A DNA stretch of 64,000 nucleotides from Chitinophagales bacterium (GTDB lineage Bacteria > Bacteroidota > Bacteroidia > Chitinophagales > UBA10324), in NCBI GenBank assembly GCA_025057275.1, contig JANWXQ010000041.1, positions 1-64,000 of the forward strand, read 5' to 3'. The notes under the pieces were generated by a model, which was not told the DNA's origin, did no database searches, and saw only the letters and a list, made by a program, of their open reading frames with translations. This document shows positions 8,467 through 16,598 of this stretch, one piece after another. Within the stretch, counting starts at the first letter, position 1. The number at the start of each line of letters is the position of its first letter. Both the position numbers and the translations under genes were made by a program.

Positions 8467-9003
8467 TTGCTGTTGTTCGCGAAGCTCTTTGATGCGTTTC
8501 TCCAGCTCAAATTCATCGCCTTCCACATAGCCGGCATGCTGGTAGACAATTTTTCCTCCGGGGCCGGCCATAACGGTAAACGGCACATTTTGAAAGCCCA
8601 GCTGCCGCTTCAACTCTCCGTTAGGATCCAGCAACACGCGGTATGGCCAGCGCGAGCCCTGAACGGTAGGTTTCACCTTGCTGACGTTTCGGGCATCATC
8701 TACCGAAACGGCTATTAATTCCATCTGATACTTTTCCTGCCATTCGCCATACACTTTGGCGATGTTGGTCAGCTCTTTTTTACACGGAACGCACCACGTG
8801 GCCCAGAAATTCAAAACCACAATTTTGCCGTCGCTGGCCAGTTGGCTGACGTTTACTGCATTGCCCTGCAGATCTTTCAGGGTAACCGGTGGAAGCATCT
8901 TATCCTGAGCCATCAGGGAAGGAACCCATACAGACGAAAGCATCCATAAAAACAATAATTTCTGCCTGATCCATGGTAAGCTTACCTGCATGAATGAGAG
9001 CAT
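8464..9003 (-). CDS. TlpA/ResA-family thiol-disulfide oxidoreductase
   Basis: Thioredoxin-fold protein of 179 residues that would reduce disulfides outside the cytoplasm. An N-terminal hydrophobic segment (about residues 14-32, ending LMAQ) looks like a cleavable signal peptide. The active site is WCVPC (Cys71 and Cys74), and the cis-proline loop appears as NVPFTV. The ATG at 9003 lies 22 bases after a good promoter element on the same strand. It is divergent from the DUF6029 barrel gene, with the two promoters back to back. As that gene is followed by a CPNC-containing Omp28 lipoprotein, the three probably act on related envelope thiols; this is inference. Confidence 0.9.
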   Translation of the reverse strand: MLSFMQVSLPWIRQKLLFLWMLSSVWVPSLMAQDKMLPPVTLKDLQGNAVNVSQLASDGKIVVLNFWATWCVPCKKELTNIAKVYGEWQEKYQMELIAVSVDDARNVSKVKPTVQGSRWPYRVLLDPNGELKRQLGFQNVPFTVMAGPGGKIVYQHAGYVEGDEFELEKRIKELREQQQ

Positions 9004-9025
9004 AGGTAATGGTTTGATGAGAAAT

Positions 9026-9033
9026 CAAAGGTA
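9026..9033 (-). promoter_or_regulatory. -7 promoter element for the TlpA-family gene
   Basis: Read on the minus strand this is TACCTTTG, a full match to TAnnTTTG, 22 bases before the TlpA start. No clear -33 element was found. Confidence 0.55.
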
Positions 9034-9071
9034 AAGCCAAAATCCTGCCAGAAATCGCCGGAGGCCGCGGC

Positions 9072-9079
9072 TATATTTG
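9072..9079 (+). promoter_or_regulatory. -7 promoter element for the DUF6029 gene
   Basis: TATATTTG is a full match to TAnnTTTG. It ends only 4 bases before the ATG at 9084, so the transcript would be leaderless or nearly so unless a later start is used. Confidence 0.5.
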
Positions 9080-9083
9080 CCTG

Positions 9084-10676
9084 ATGGACTGTCGCCGGCT
9101 TTACGCATACGAACTTCTGTTGTGGCTGTTATGTCTTTCTTCAAGCGCCGTAGCCCAGTCGTCGTTGTCGGGGGACTTGCAAACGGATCTGAAGGTGTTT
9201 ATGCGCGACAGTGCCATTGGGGCCATAAACACGCCGCAATACGATTATCTGTTATCGGGACTGGATGGCTGGCTTACGGTCAACTACGTCACCACTGGTT
9301 TTGATGCCCGCCTGCGGCTGGATGTGTTCAACAATTCCAATCTGCAGGATCCCAATCAGGCCTTTACGGGTGCCGGCATCGGCTATTTTCATTTGTCCAA
9401 ACAGATAGAAAAGCTGCAGGTTACCGGCGGCTATTTCTACGAGCAGTTCGGTGGTGGTATGATTTATCGTGCCTACGAAGACCGGGGGCTCGGCCTGGAT
9501 TACGCCACCTTTGGTCTTAATCTGAAGTATAAGCTTACCGAAAACTGGCAGGTTAAGGGCATTGCCGGACAGCAGAAAAACCGGTTCAGCCGCTATGCGC
9601 CTGTGATCAAAGGACTGAACACTGAGGCAACCCTTTCGCTGGGGTCATCGGCGCAGGTGGTTCCCGGAGCAGCCTTTCTGAACCGGACGCTCGACAAAGC
9701 TACCATGGATATAGTGGCCGGCCTAATCAACAGCTACGAACCGGAAGACCGCTTCGTACCCCGATACAACGTATATGCTTTTTCCGGATATTACACTTTG
9801 TACGCCGGTCCGGTAACCTGGTATGTTGAAGGGGCAGCCAAAACGCCTGAAGCCATTTTGGGCGCGGAGGGCATTCTGGTCAACAAACCGGGCAGCATAG
9901 GCTATACCTCGCTGAACTACGTACGCGAGGGACTGGGGCTTACCCTGCAGTTCAAGAGAACCGAAAACTTTGAGCTGCGCATTTCGCCGCTGGAAACCTT
10001 GCTCAATGGCGTGCTCAATTTTCTTCCCCCTATGGCACGCCAGAATTCGCTTCGTCTGCCGGCGCGTTACAGCCCAGCCACACAGTTTCTGGGCGAACAG
10101 GCCTTTCAGGCCGATCTTACCTATTCGCCCGCAGAACCCTGGGTTATAGATGTCAATTTTTCTCATATCAACGATCTGGACGGCAACAAGCTCTGGCGCG
10201 AAGTGTATGCCCAGGCTGATGTCACGGCTTCTGAAACCGACCATTTGTTGTTCGGAGGTCAATACATCTTTTACAATCAGCAGGTTTATCTGTCCGAACC
10301 GTTACCCGACCAGACAGCCCTTACCGCTTTTGTGGAATATACCCGGCGGTTGTCGCAGATGCATTCCCTGCGTACGGAAGTACAATACATGCACACCGAA
10401 CAGGATTTTGGCTCCTTCCTGTTTGTACTGGCCGAATACAACATGGCTCCCCGCTGGTCTTTCAGTATTTCAGACATGTATAACATTCAACCCAATCCCG
10501 AAAAAACGACCACCAGAGAGCACTACTACAACTTTTTTGTTTCCTACACCCAGGGACCTACCCGTTTTGCTTTGGCCTTTGCCCGTCAGGTGGCTGGCAT
10601 TAACTGTTCGGGGGGCGTTTGCCGCTATGAACCGGCTTTCAACGGGGTGAAATGCTCCATCACCACTTCGTTTTAA
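9084..10676 (+). CDS. DUF6029 family outer-membrane beta-barrel protein
   Basis: A 530-residue protein that I recognise as the Bacteroidota family DUF6029, of unknown function. A signal peptide (about residues 1-25, SSSAVAQ) is followed by alternating aromatic and polar strands throughout, for example FELRISPLETLL and HYYNFFVSYTQG. The chain ends in Phe (TTSF), as expected for an outer-membrane barrel. It starts an apparent operon with the Omp28-type lipoprotein (16-base gap) and the Rieske-like protein, and faces a TlpA thioredoxin. The ATG sits almost on its -7 box; an in-frame TTG at 9120 would leave only a short signal peptide, so I keep the ATG. Confidence 0.82.
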   Translation: MDCRRLYAYELLLWLLCLSSSAVAQSSLSGDLQTDLKVFMRDSAIGAINTPQYDYLLSGLDGWLTVNYVTTGFDARLRLDVFNNSNLQDPNQAFTGAGIGYFHLSKQIEKLQVTGGYFYEQFGGGMIYRAYEDRGLGLDYATFGLNLKYKLTENWQVKGIAGQQKNRFSRYAPVIKGLNTEATLSLGSSAQVVPGAAFLNRTLDKATMDIVAGLINSYEPEDRFVPRYNVYAFSGYYTLYAGPVTWYVEGAAKTPEAILGAEGILVNKPGSIGYTSLNYVREGLGLTLQFKRTENFELRISPLETLLNGVLNFLPPMARQNSLRLPARYSPATQFLGEQAFQADLTYSPAEPWVIDVNFSHINDLDGNKLWREVYAQADVTASETDHLLFGGQYIFYNQQVYLSEPLPDQTALTAFVEYTRRLSQMHSLRTEVQYMHTEQDFGSFLFVLAEYNMAPRWSFSISDMYNIQPNPEKTTTREHYYNFFVSYTQGPTRFALAFARQVAGINCSGGVCRYEPAFNGVKCSITTSF

Positions 10677-10692
10677 CCTAATTTCGGGCTGC

Positions 10693-11538
10693 ATGCGCTA
10701 CGCCGTTGTTTTCCTGGTTGCGCTGTTAACGGCCTGCAGCGAAATCGGCCCGTACATTCAGCTGGACGATAATGCCACGCCAGCCGATACGGTAGCGGTT
10801 GATACCACGCAAAGCCGCGTGGTTCTTCTGGAAATTTTTACCGGAGCCAGCTGCCCCAACTGTCCCAAAGGCCGGCAGATTGCCGATAACCTTATGGGCA
10901 CCTATGCAGGCCGGCTTCAGGTGGTGGAAATCCACCAGGGCCCTTTGGCGCATCCTGCTCAGCAGGGAGATCCTGACCTGCGCACCACGGATGGCGACGA
11001 ACTGGCTGCCTACCTGGGGCCTCCTCCGTACTGGCCCGTTGGCGCTGTGGACCGCCGCGCTTACCAAACCAGTCCCGGTGTGTGGCAAACGTTGGTCGAT
11101 CGGAATCTGTGGTCTTCACTGGTGGCTGCTGCCGTGGACAGCCCATTGAAGGTAGCCCTGGGTGCCCAAGCATCGTTTGATGAGGCATCCAGAAAACTGA
11201 AAGTCGATGTGGGCGTGCGCTTTCTGCGTTCCGTAGAGGAAGCGCTGCATTTGACCGTAATGCTGGTAGAAGACAGCATTGTGGCAGCCCAGTTAGATGG
11301 CGTAACCCTCATTACCGACTACGTGCATCACGATGTGTTGCGCGACATATTAACCCCCTTTTCGGGCACGCCGGTTACCGGAAACCGACAGGCCGGAACC
11401 TCCTGGTACTGGTCTGTGGCAGATTACGTGCTGCCACCCGACTGGAATGCCCGTCATTGCCGGGTCGTGGTATTGGTGGCTCGCTCCGGCGGCAGTTACG
11501 AAGTTTTACAATCGCACCAGATCAAGCTGCTGCCATGA
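10693..11538 (+). CDS. Omp28-related lipoprotein with thioredoxin-like CPNC motif
   Basis: A 281-residue outer-membrane lipoprotein of the Omp28 family. The lipobox is LLTAC, with the modified Cys at residue 15. The N-terminal half is a thioredoxin-like domain whose redox motif is CPNC (Cys54 and Cys57), with a cis-proline-type loop YWPVGAVDR. The C-terminal half is a beta domain typical of the family. Omp28 of Porphyromonas gingivalis is a surface adhesin/receptor, but the CxxC suggests a redox role. It follows DUF6029 and overlaps the next gene by the four bases ATGA, so the three are very probably one translationally coupled operon. Confidence 0.85.
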   Translation: MRYAVVFLVALLTACSEIGPYIQLDDNATPADTVAVDTTQSRVVLLEIFTGASCPNCPKGRQIADNLMGTYAGRLQVVEIHQGPLAHPAQQGDPDLRTTDGDELAAYLGPPPYWPVGAVDRRAYQTSPGVWQTLVDRNLWSSLVAAAVDSPLKVALGAQASFDEASRKLKVDVGVRFLRSVEEALHLTVMLVEDSIVAAQLDGVTLITDYVHHDVLRDILTPFSGTPVTGNRQAGTSWYWSVADYVLPPDWNARHCRVVVLVARSGGSYEVLQSHQIKLLP

Positions 11539-11924
11539 GCCGTCTGTTTTTTGTTTTGATTCTTGTTTTGCTCATTACGGTGCACTGGCAGTGCGAACAG
11601 GTGGACTCGCAACAGCGGGTAGATTTTTACATTGATTTAACCGACCCGCAGTATCAGGATTTATACCTTACGGGCGGCTACATCTATGTCAACAGCATCA
11701 TGGTGTTCAAGGGTTTGGATCAGAACTACTATGCCTTATCGCAATACTGCACCAATGATGTATGCATGGTGCAGTATCAGGTGGCGTTTAACGAGGTGGT
11801 TTGCACCTGCGATCAGTCGCATTTTGATGTATACGGCAATCCGACCTTTGGTCCGGCGGTTTATCCACTGTACCGCTATGCCACCAGTCTGTACGGCTCC
11901 ATGCTGCGCATCTACACGCCCTGA
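11535..11924 (+). CDS. Small Rieske-fold-like envelope protein lacking the iron-sulfur histidines
   Basis: A 129-residue exported protein. An N-terminal hydrophobic segment (residues 4-17) is followed by Cys20, but the context HWQC is a poor lipobox. The second half lines up with the two Rieske boxes. CTNDVC (72-77) matches C-T-H-x-x-C, and CTCDQSHFD (90-98) matches C-P-C-H-G-S-x-F-D, followed by FGPAVYPLYRY, which matches the usual GPA-PL-Y tail. Both histidine ligands are replaced (Asn74, Asp93) while all four cysteines remain, so a 2Fe-2S cluster of normal type is unlikely. The Cys may form disulfides instead. The start overlaps the Omp28 stop codon (ATGA). The Rieske relation is my reading of the motif pattern. 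Confidence 0.7.
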   Translation: MSRLFFVLILVLLITVHWQCEQVDSQQRVDFYIDLTDPQYQDLYLTGGYIYVNSIMVFKGLDQNYYALSQYCTNDVCMVQYQVAFNEVVCTCDQSHFDVYGNPTFGPAVYPLYRYATSLYGSMLRIYTP

Positions 11925-11945
11925 AGTTTTCCGACTGAACGTTTA

Positions 11946-13346
11946 ATGGTTTTTTTCATGATATGTTTTAAACGACGTCTCTGTGCTTCCTTGGTGATAT
12001 GTGCTGCCGCTCAGCTCTTTATTGGCCAGGGCGTGCCGGCAGTTGTTGCCCAGGACACCACCCGGCTGCTGGCTGGACCCATGCTGGGTTATGTAGAGCA
12101 CCGCGAAGCCCTCATCTGGCTGCTAGTTACTGACAAGGTAAAGGAAGTCAGCATCCGCTATTACCCGAAAGACCAGGCCCAGCAGGCCCAACAGGTTCGC
12201 CAAACGGTTACTGCCGATGGACCGTACCGGCCGGTAAAAGTGGTGTTGCCGTTTCTCCGAATGGGAACTACCTATGTCTATGAAGTGTTGCTGGACGGAC
12301 AGCGACAGGTTTTTCCCTATCCCCTCCAATTTCAGACCAAAGCCATCTGGGAATTTCGCACCGACCCTCCGGCATTTTCTTTCTTGGCCGGATCGTGCAT
12401 GTACATTAACGAACAGGAGTCTGACCGGCCCGGCAAACCCTATGGCCGCGACGTACGCATTCTGGACAGTATGGCCCGTGAACAGGCTCAACTAATGCTC
12501 TGGCTGGGGGATAACATTTACCTGCGGGAAGGCGACTGGACGTCGCGAAGCGGATTTATCTATCGCTACATGCACACCCGCAAAACACGCGCCCTTCAGG
12601 CGCTGCTGGCCGCCCAGCCCAACCTCTATGTATGGGATGATCACGACTTCGGCCCCAACGATGCCAACAGCTCTTTTGTACTGAAAGAAACTGCTCTGGA
12701 TGTGTTCCGCGAGTTCACCGGCAATCCCACCTATGGCGAATCGTCCAATCCCGGAACCTACACGCGATACGTTTTTTCCGATTGCGAATTTTTCCTGCTG
12801 GATGGCCGCTCCTATCGTTCGGCGGAAGACCTGGACTCGCTGGCTGCGGACAAGTACTATCTGGGCCCCCAGCAAATGCAATGGCTGAAAAACGGTTTAA
12901 TGTATTCCAAAGCCAGTTTCAAATTCATTGTTAGCGGCACGCAGGTACTGGATCCGTATAACCGCTTTGAAAGCGTAAGGCATTACAAGCGAGAATTTGA
13001 TGAGTTAATGGATTTTATTGTCCGCCACCGCATTAAAGGCGTAATTTTTCTCACGGGCGACCGGCATTATTCCGACATCATACGCTGGACGCCTGCCGGA
13101 GGTTATCCGTTGTATGACATTACCAGTTCAGCCCTGACCTCAGGAAGTGCGCAAAGCGCCAAAAGCCGACCCGACAGTGAGCATCCCTACCGCGTCGTGC
13201 CCGAAGGGGTAATTGATCAGAATTATATTAAAGTGACCGTGACCGGAGTGCGAAAAGACCGCGTGGCAACGGTTCAATGCAAAACGGTAGATGGGCGTTT
13301 GGCCTGGCAGTACGTGATCCGGCAAACCGAGCTGGACTGGAAATAG
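11946..13346 (+). CDS. PhoD-like alkaline phosphatase family protein
   Basis: A 466-residue exported metallophosphoesterase of the PhoD family, expected to hydrolyse phosphodiesters or monoesters in the periplasm or outside. It has a signal peptide (about residues 1-35, VVAQ) and a fibronectin-like N-terminal domain typical of PhoD. The metal-site motifs follow in order: GSCMY (149-153), WLGDNIY (186-192, Asp189 and Asn190), WDDHDFGPNDA (from 230) and FLTGDRHYS (Asp372, His374). An alternative start is the ATG at 11961. The gene lies 21 bases after the Rieske-like gene and converges with the methyltransferase, with only 7 bases between stops. Confidence 0.9.
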   Translation: MVFFMICFKRRLCASLVICAAAQLFIGQGVPAVVAQDTTRLLAGPMLGYVEHREALIWLLVTDKVKEVSIRYYPKDQAQQAQQVRQTVTADGPYRPVKVVLPFLRMGTTYVYEVLLDGQRQVFPYPLQFQTKAIWEFRTDPPAFSFLAGSCMYINEQESDRPGKPYGRDVRILDSMAREQAQLMLWLGDNIYLREGDWTSRSGFIYRYMHTRKTRALQALLAAQPNLYVWDDHDFGPNDANSSFVLKETALDVFREFTGNPTYGESSNPGTYTRYVFSDCEFFLLDGRSYRSAEDLDSLAADKYYLGPQQMQWLKNGLMYSKASFKFIVSGTQVLDPYNRFESVRHYKREFDELMDFIVRHRIKGVIFLTGDRHYSDIIRWTPAGGYPLYDITSSALTSGSAQSAKSRPDSEHPYRVVPEGVIDQNYIKVTVTGVRKDRVATVQCKTVDGRLAWQYVIRQTELDWK

Positions 13347-13353
13347 CCGCCGG

Positions 13354-14172
13354 CTATAGCTGATGCCCGGTTGGTGTCCGATGGGCACCAACCAGATAAA
13401 ATGCTGCTGTGGTAAAAAAGTTTCGCAACCAGGGTATTCGGCTCAGCCAGCTAAACTGTTCGCGGGGCTGCAGACCGAATTTGTAAGCATAGATCGGATT
13501 GATCAGATAAAGCCGCCGCGCCATGCAATGCAGATCGGCATCCTGCACACAGCGTTCAAACCGTTCCAAACTGATGCCGGTGGCTTTCACTTCCATGAGA
13601 TTTTCGATGGTAGCTGCCGATTCACCGGCCATGCGAAGAACCAAACGATAGAGTCCGCTTGGCAACAAATGAATGTAAGGCAAGTGCGACAGCAGGCGGC
13701 TGCGGCAGATCTGCTGATGGCCACCAAAAGGCATTTGCCATGGTGGAAATCCGAAATACAACAGACCCCCGGGAGCGAGGAATGTGGCCAGCCGCTTTAA
13801 GGCTATGCGCTGATCCGGTAGGTGTTCAATCACATCCTTGAGCACCACAAAATCAAACCGCCCGGCAAGTGGTCTGGTTAGCGATTCGTCGTACAGGTTG
13901 GCGGTAAGAATTTCTGCCTGCCCGGCAGCCTCGTACGGTTGCAGAAACCGGCGGGCCAGAGCGGAACGGTCAGAGCTAAGTTCCACTCCGGTGCCCCTCA
14001 GGCCTCGCTCCAGAAAGGCCTGCAACACGCCACCTTCGCCGCAGCCCACTTCCAGCACCTGCTGACCGGCCTTCACAGGCTTTACAGTTTCCATAAAAGG
14101 GAGCACATAGTGTTTTGCATGTTCATACTGCATACGGAAGTAGGCTTCCTTATCCTGATGGAAGGAAAACAT
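13354..14172 (-). CDS. Class I SAM-dependent methyltransferase
   Basis: A 272-residue methyltransferase with the S-adenosylmethionine motif VLEVGCGEGG (about residues 39-48), an acidic motif II region (GVELSSD) and KDVIEHLPD, which resembles UbiE/Coq3-like enzymes. The C-terminal 120 residues, rich in Tyr, Phe and Trp, are less familiar and may bind the acceptor. The substrate cannot be told. It lies 21 bases downstream of the arginase-fold gene on the same strand, probably in one transcript. That pairing gives no obvious pathway. Confidence 0.85.
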   Translation of the reverse strand: MFSFHQDKEAYFRMQYEHAKHYVLPFMETVKPVKAGQQVLEVGCGEGGVLQAFLERGLRGTGVELSSDRSALARRFLQPYEAAGQAEILTANLYDESLTRPLAGRFDFVVLKDVIEHLPDQRIALKRLATFLAPGGLLYFGFPPWQMPFGGHQQICRSRLLSHLPYIHLLPSGLYRLVLRMAGESAATIENLMEVKATGISLERFERCVQDADLHCMARRLYLINPIYAYKFGLQPREQFSWLSRIPWLRNFFTTAAFYLVGAHRTPTGHQL

Positions 14173-14193
14173 GCCGGCAAATTAGGCATGCAA

Positions 14194-15351
14194 TCAGCTC
14201 ATCCGGGCATGAGCTTTCAGCCAGCGATCCGGAAGTTCTTCGCGAACGGCGGCCTGATAGTCGCGATACGAACAGGCAACCAGTTCGAATTTTCTGGAAT
14301 TACGCCGGGAGGTACCTACGGGCACTTCCATCCACCATCGGTCGGTATGGCGGCTTTTCCAGAACGTCAGCTCATAGCCGTGGTTGGTGAACTGCACAGT
14401 GTATTTGAGATAGTTGGCGTCGCCGGCCTTGGGAAAATCGGTGCGCCGGGTGGCCAGTCCCTCCAGAAAGTACCAGATGATCTGCGCGGCCAACCGCAGG
14501 CTTTGTTCGTTGCGGTCATAAACCAGATTGCAACCATACAAGCCAAAGGACCGCACCTCGTTGCTTTGACCGGCGTAATAAGCCAACTGGCAGGCTTCTT
14601 CGCCAAACAAACCATTAGGCGATGCCAGATAATTGGCCGGGGAATCTCCTACCCGAACGGCAGCCATATCCATGCTGACCAGAGTGGCGCTGCGCAAAAC
14701 AGGCTCCATTTCGCTGATGTCGGCACGCAACCGCCCCAGCCGGTAATGTTCGTAATGCAGGCGATCCAGCACAGCCAGCGACTCCGGCGTGGTCAGATGC
14801 GTCTGGTAACCCAGCACCGAAAGGGAAGAGAGCACGGTCGGCTCGGTGACCATGATGCGGCCTACAAAATTCTCATCGTTGATGGGGTCTTCTCCGTCAA
14901 AGAAGTCAATGCTGCTGTCCACCAGGCAGGCTTGCACAGGTTGATTCAGGCATTGATGCGCCAGGTACTGGGCAAACGTCAGGTCATGGCTTCCGCCGAT
15001 AAGGATGGGAATAATGCGGCGGCGCAGCAGTTCTTCGCAAACCTGACGCACGGCGATGTAGGTATCTTTTAATGTGGCTCCAGGCTGAATGTTGCCCAGG
15101 TCGGCCAGTCGCACGGAGGGGTCTAACCGCATCAGCTGAAAGAGCTGCTGGCGGATGTCGTCAGGAGCAGCGGCGCTGCCGGCATTGCGCTTGGAGGCGC
15201 GGTCTTCTTTTATGCCAATCAAAGCCGCATCCATCGGATCGGCGAGATTAGCGGCCTGAGCGGGAGCAATCAGATAAGCGCCCAGCTGCGATTCGCTGTA
15301 AGAGGCTTCATACAGGCTGTCATCGGGTTGCTGGAGAAATTCTTCAAGCAT
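14194..15351 (-). CDS. Arginase/formiminoglutamase-family protein with incomplete metal site
   Basis: A 385-residue ureohydrolase-fold protein. The first metal motif is intact (GGSHDL, His122). The second, normally D-A-H-x-D, reads DSSID (145-149), so the His is lost. The third, normally S-x-D-x-D, reads SMDMA (226-230), so the last Asp is lost. With three metal ligands kept and two gone, the binuclear manganese centre is probably absent or altered, so arginase or agmatinase activity should not be assumed. The ATG at 15351 is chosen because a promoter-like TACATTTA (15371-15378, minus strand) lies 20 bases upstream; the open frame extends to 15417. It is divergent from the MscS gene. Confidence 0.82.
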   Translation of the reverse strand: MLEEFLQQPDDSLYEASYSESQLGAYLIAPAQAANLADPMDAALIGIKEDRASKRNAGSAAAPDDIRQQLFQLMRLDPSVRLADLGNIQPGATLKDTYIAVRQVCEELLRRRIIPILIGGSHDLTFAQYLAHQCLNQPVQACLVDSSIDFFDGEDPINDENFVGRIMVTEPTVLSSLSVLGYQTHLTTPESLAVLDRLHYEHYRLGRLRADISEMEPVLRSATLVSMDMAAVRVGDSPANYLASPNGLFGEEACQLAYYAGQSNEVRSFGLYGCNLVYDRNEQSLRLAAQIIWYFLEGLATRRTDFPKAGDANYLKYTVQFTNHGYELTFWKSRHTDRWWMEVPVGTSRRNSRKFELVACSYRDYQAAVREELPDRWLKAHARMS

Positions 15352-15370
15352 AATGCGGGATGCGATGAAG

Positions 15371-15378
15371 TAAATGTA
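15371..15378 (-). promoter_or_regulatory. Probable -7 element for the arginase-family gene
   Basis: TACATTTA on the minus strand matches TAnnTTTG at seven of eight positions, 19 bases before the chosen ATG at 15351. Confidence 0.35.
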
Positions 15379-15483
15379 GCAGCACCCCTGCAGCCATTGG
15401 GCCATGCCGGCATTCAATTTTCCGCAGCAATATGTGTATTGTCGTTCGTTGCCGGCAGGCGGTTCAACCGCTGCAGGTGCAGC

Positions 15484-15491
15484 TACTTTTG
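15484..15491 (+). promoter_or_regulatory. -7 promoter element for the MscS-family gene
   Basis: TACTTTTG is a full match to TAnnTTTG, 15 bases before the ATG at 15507. No -33 element is clear. Confidence 0.5.
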
Positions 15492-15506
15492 CGCCAAAGC
15501 CCCGGC

Positions 15507-16583
15507 ATGGACCTGGACCAGACTTTTCTGGATAACTCCCTTCGCGATTACCTGTTGGTTGGGGGTATCCTGTTGATAACGCTGCTCGTGAACCGCTACT
15601 TATCGGGCAGCATCAACCGCGCGATTTATGTCGTCTTCCGTCGACTTTCTGACGAAAACCGGTTTAAGGAGTTTCAGCAATATGTCCTGCGCTCAATGGA
15701 GGTGCTGCTGCTGTTGTTGGTGTTTGTGTTTTCCGTAGAGCGCTTGCATTTTCCCCAGGCCTGGAACATCACTCTTTTCGGGACCGATATGTTTCACATT
15801 GCCCACATGCTGAAATGGGTGGTGGTCCTTACTGCCTTGCTGCAGGTGGTGCTCAACATCATTCGGTTTGTCGGCTCGGTGATGATGGAGCGGGCCCGAC
15901 AACACGGGCTGAAAAGTCAGGAGCAGCTGATTCCCTTTTTCCGGGACCTGACCCGTGTGGTCATGTTCGTTTTGTATTTCCTCGTGTTACTGGGAGTGGT
16001 CTTCAAGCTCAACATCACCTCGGTTTTGGCCGGCCTGGGCATTGGCGGGTTGGCTGTGGCCTTTGCCGCACAGGAAAGCATCAAGGACTTGTTCGGGTCG
16101 GTGACTATTTTTTTCGACCAGCCTTTCAGCGTAGGCGACATCGTGAATGTAAACGGCGTGGAGGGCACCGTGGAGGCCATCGGTTTCCGCAGCACCCGCA
16201 TTCGCACCTATGACCAAACCTATGTGACGGTGCCCAATAAGCGCATGATAGAAACCAACGTGGACAACCTCAGTCTGCGGACGCGTCGCCGCGTGCGGAC
16301 CCTGTTGCGGATCAGTTACGGTACGTCTCCGGAAAAGCTGACCGCTCTGGTTTCCGGATTGCGCAATTACTTTGAACGACACGAACACTTTGGTTTATCT
16401 CCTTCATTTGTGACGGTGGATGACCTTTCCGACAACGGAATCGTCATTCTGGTCATCTATTTCATTCCGGTGCTTGAGCCTGACGTGCATCCCTATCTGA
16501 AGGAAGAGGTTAACCTGAAGATTCTGGAGCTTGCTGAATCCCTGCAGGTGCGGTTCGCCGAGCGCAACCTGCCATTGTCCTGA
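15507..16583 (+). CDS. MscS-family mechanosensitive ion channel
   Basis: A 358-residue inner-membrane channel that would open under membrane tension to release solutes during osmotic downshock. Four hydrophobic segments are visible. The last is the pore-lining helix with the Gly/Ala pattern ITSVLAGLGIGGLAVAFAAQ, followed by the conserved turn ESIKDLFGS. The cytoplasmic beta domain follows, with FFDQPFSVGDIV and the loop VPNKRMIETNV. The ATG at 15507 is taken because the promoter at 15484-15491 lies inside the longer frame that begins at 15432. It converges with the SDR gene, with 15 bases between stops. Confidence 0.93.
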   Translation: MDLDQTFLDNSLRDYLLVGGILLITLLVNRYLSGSINRAIYVVFRRLSDENRFKEFQQYVLRSMEVLLLLLVFVFSVERLHFPQAWNITLFGTDMFHIAHMLKWVVVLTALLQVVLNIIRFVGSVMMERARQHGLKSQEQLIPFFRDLTRVVMFVLYFLVLLGVVFKLNITSVLAGLGIGGLAVAFAAQESIKDLFGSVTIFFDQPFSVGDIVNVNGVEGTVEAIGFRSTRIRTYDQTYVTVPNKRMIETNVDNLSLRTRRRVRTLLRISYGTSPEKLTALVSGLRNYFERHEHFGLSPSFVTVDDLSDNGIVILVIYFIPVLEPDVHPYLKEEVNLKILELAESLQVRFAERNLPLS

Positions 16584-16598
16584 ACGAATTGGTTATTG

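Noticed and set aside
13344-13358. Palindrome ATAGCC-GCC-GGCTAT between the convergent phosphatase and methyltransferase stops
   Set aside because: Short stem with a three-base loop and no T run in either direction; not convincing as a terminator.
13939-15072. Long plus-strand open frame of 377 codons opposite the arginase and methyltransferase genes
   Set aside because: It is antisense to two well-supported genes, has no recognisable motif, and crosses their boundary; it is a shadow of their codon pattern.
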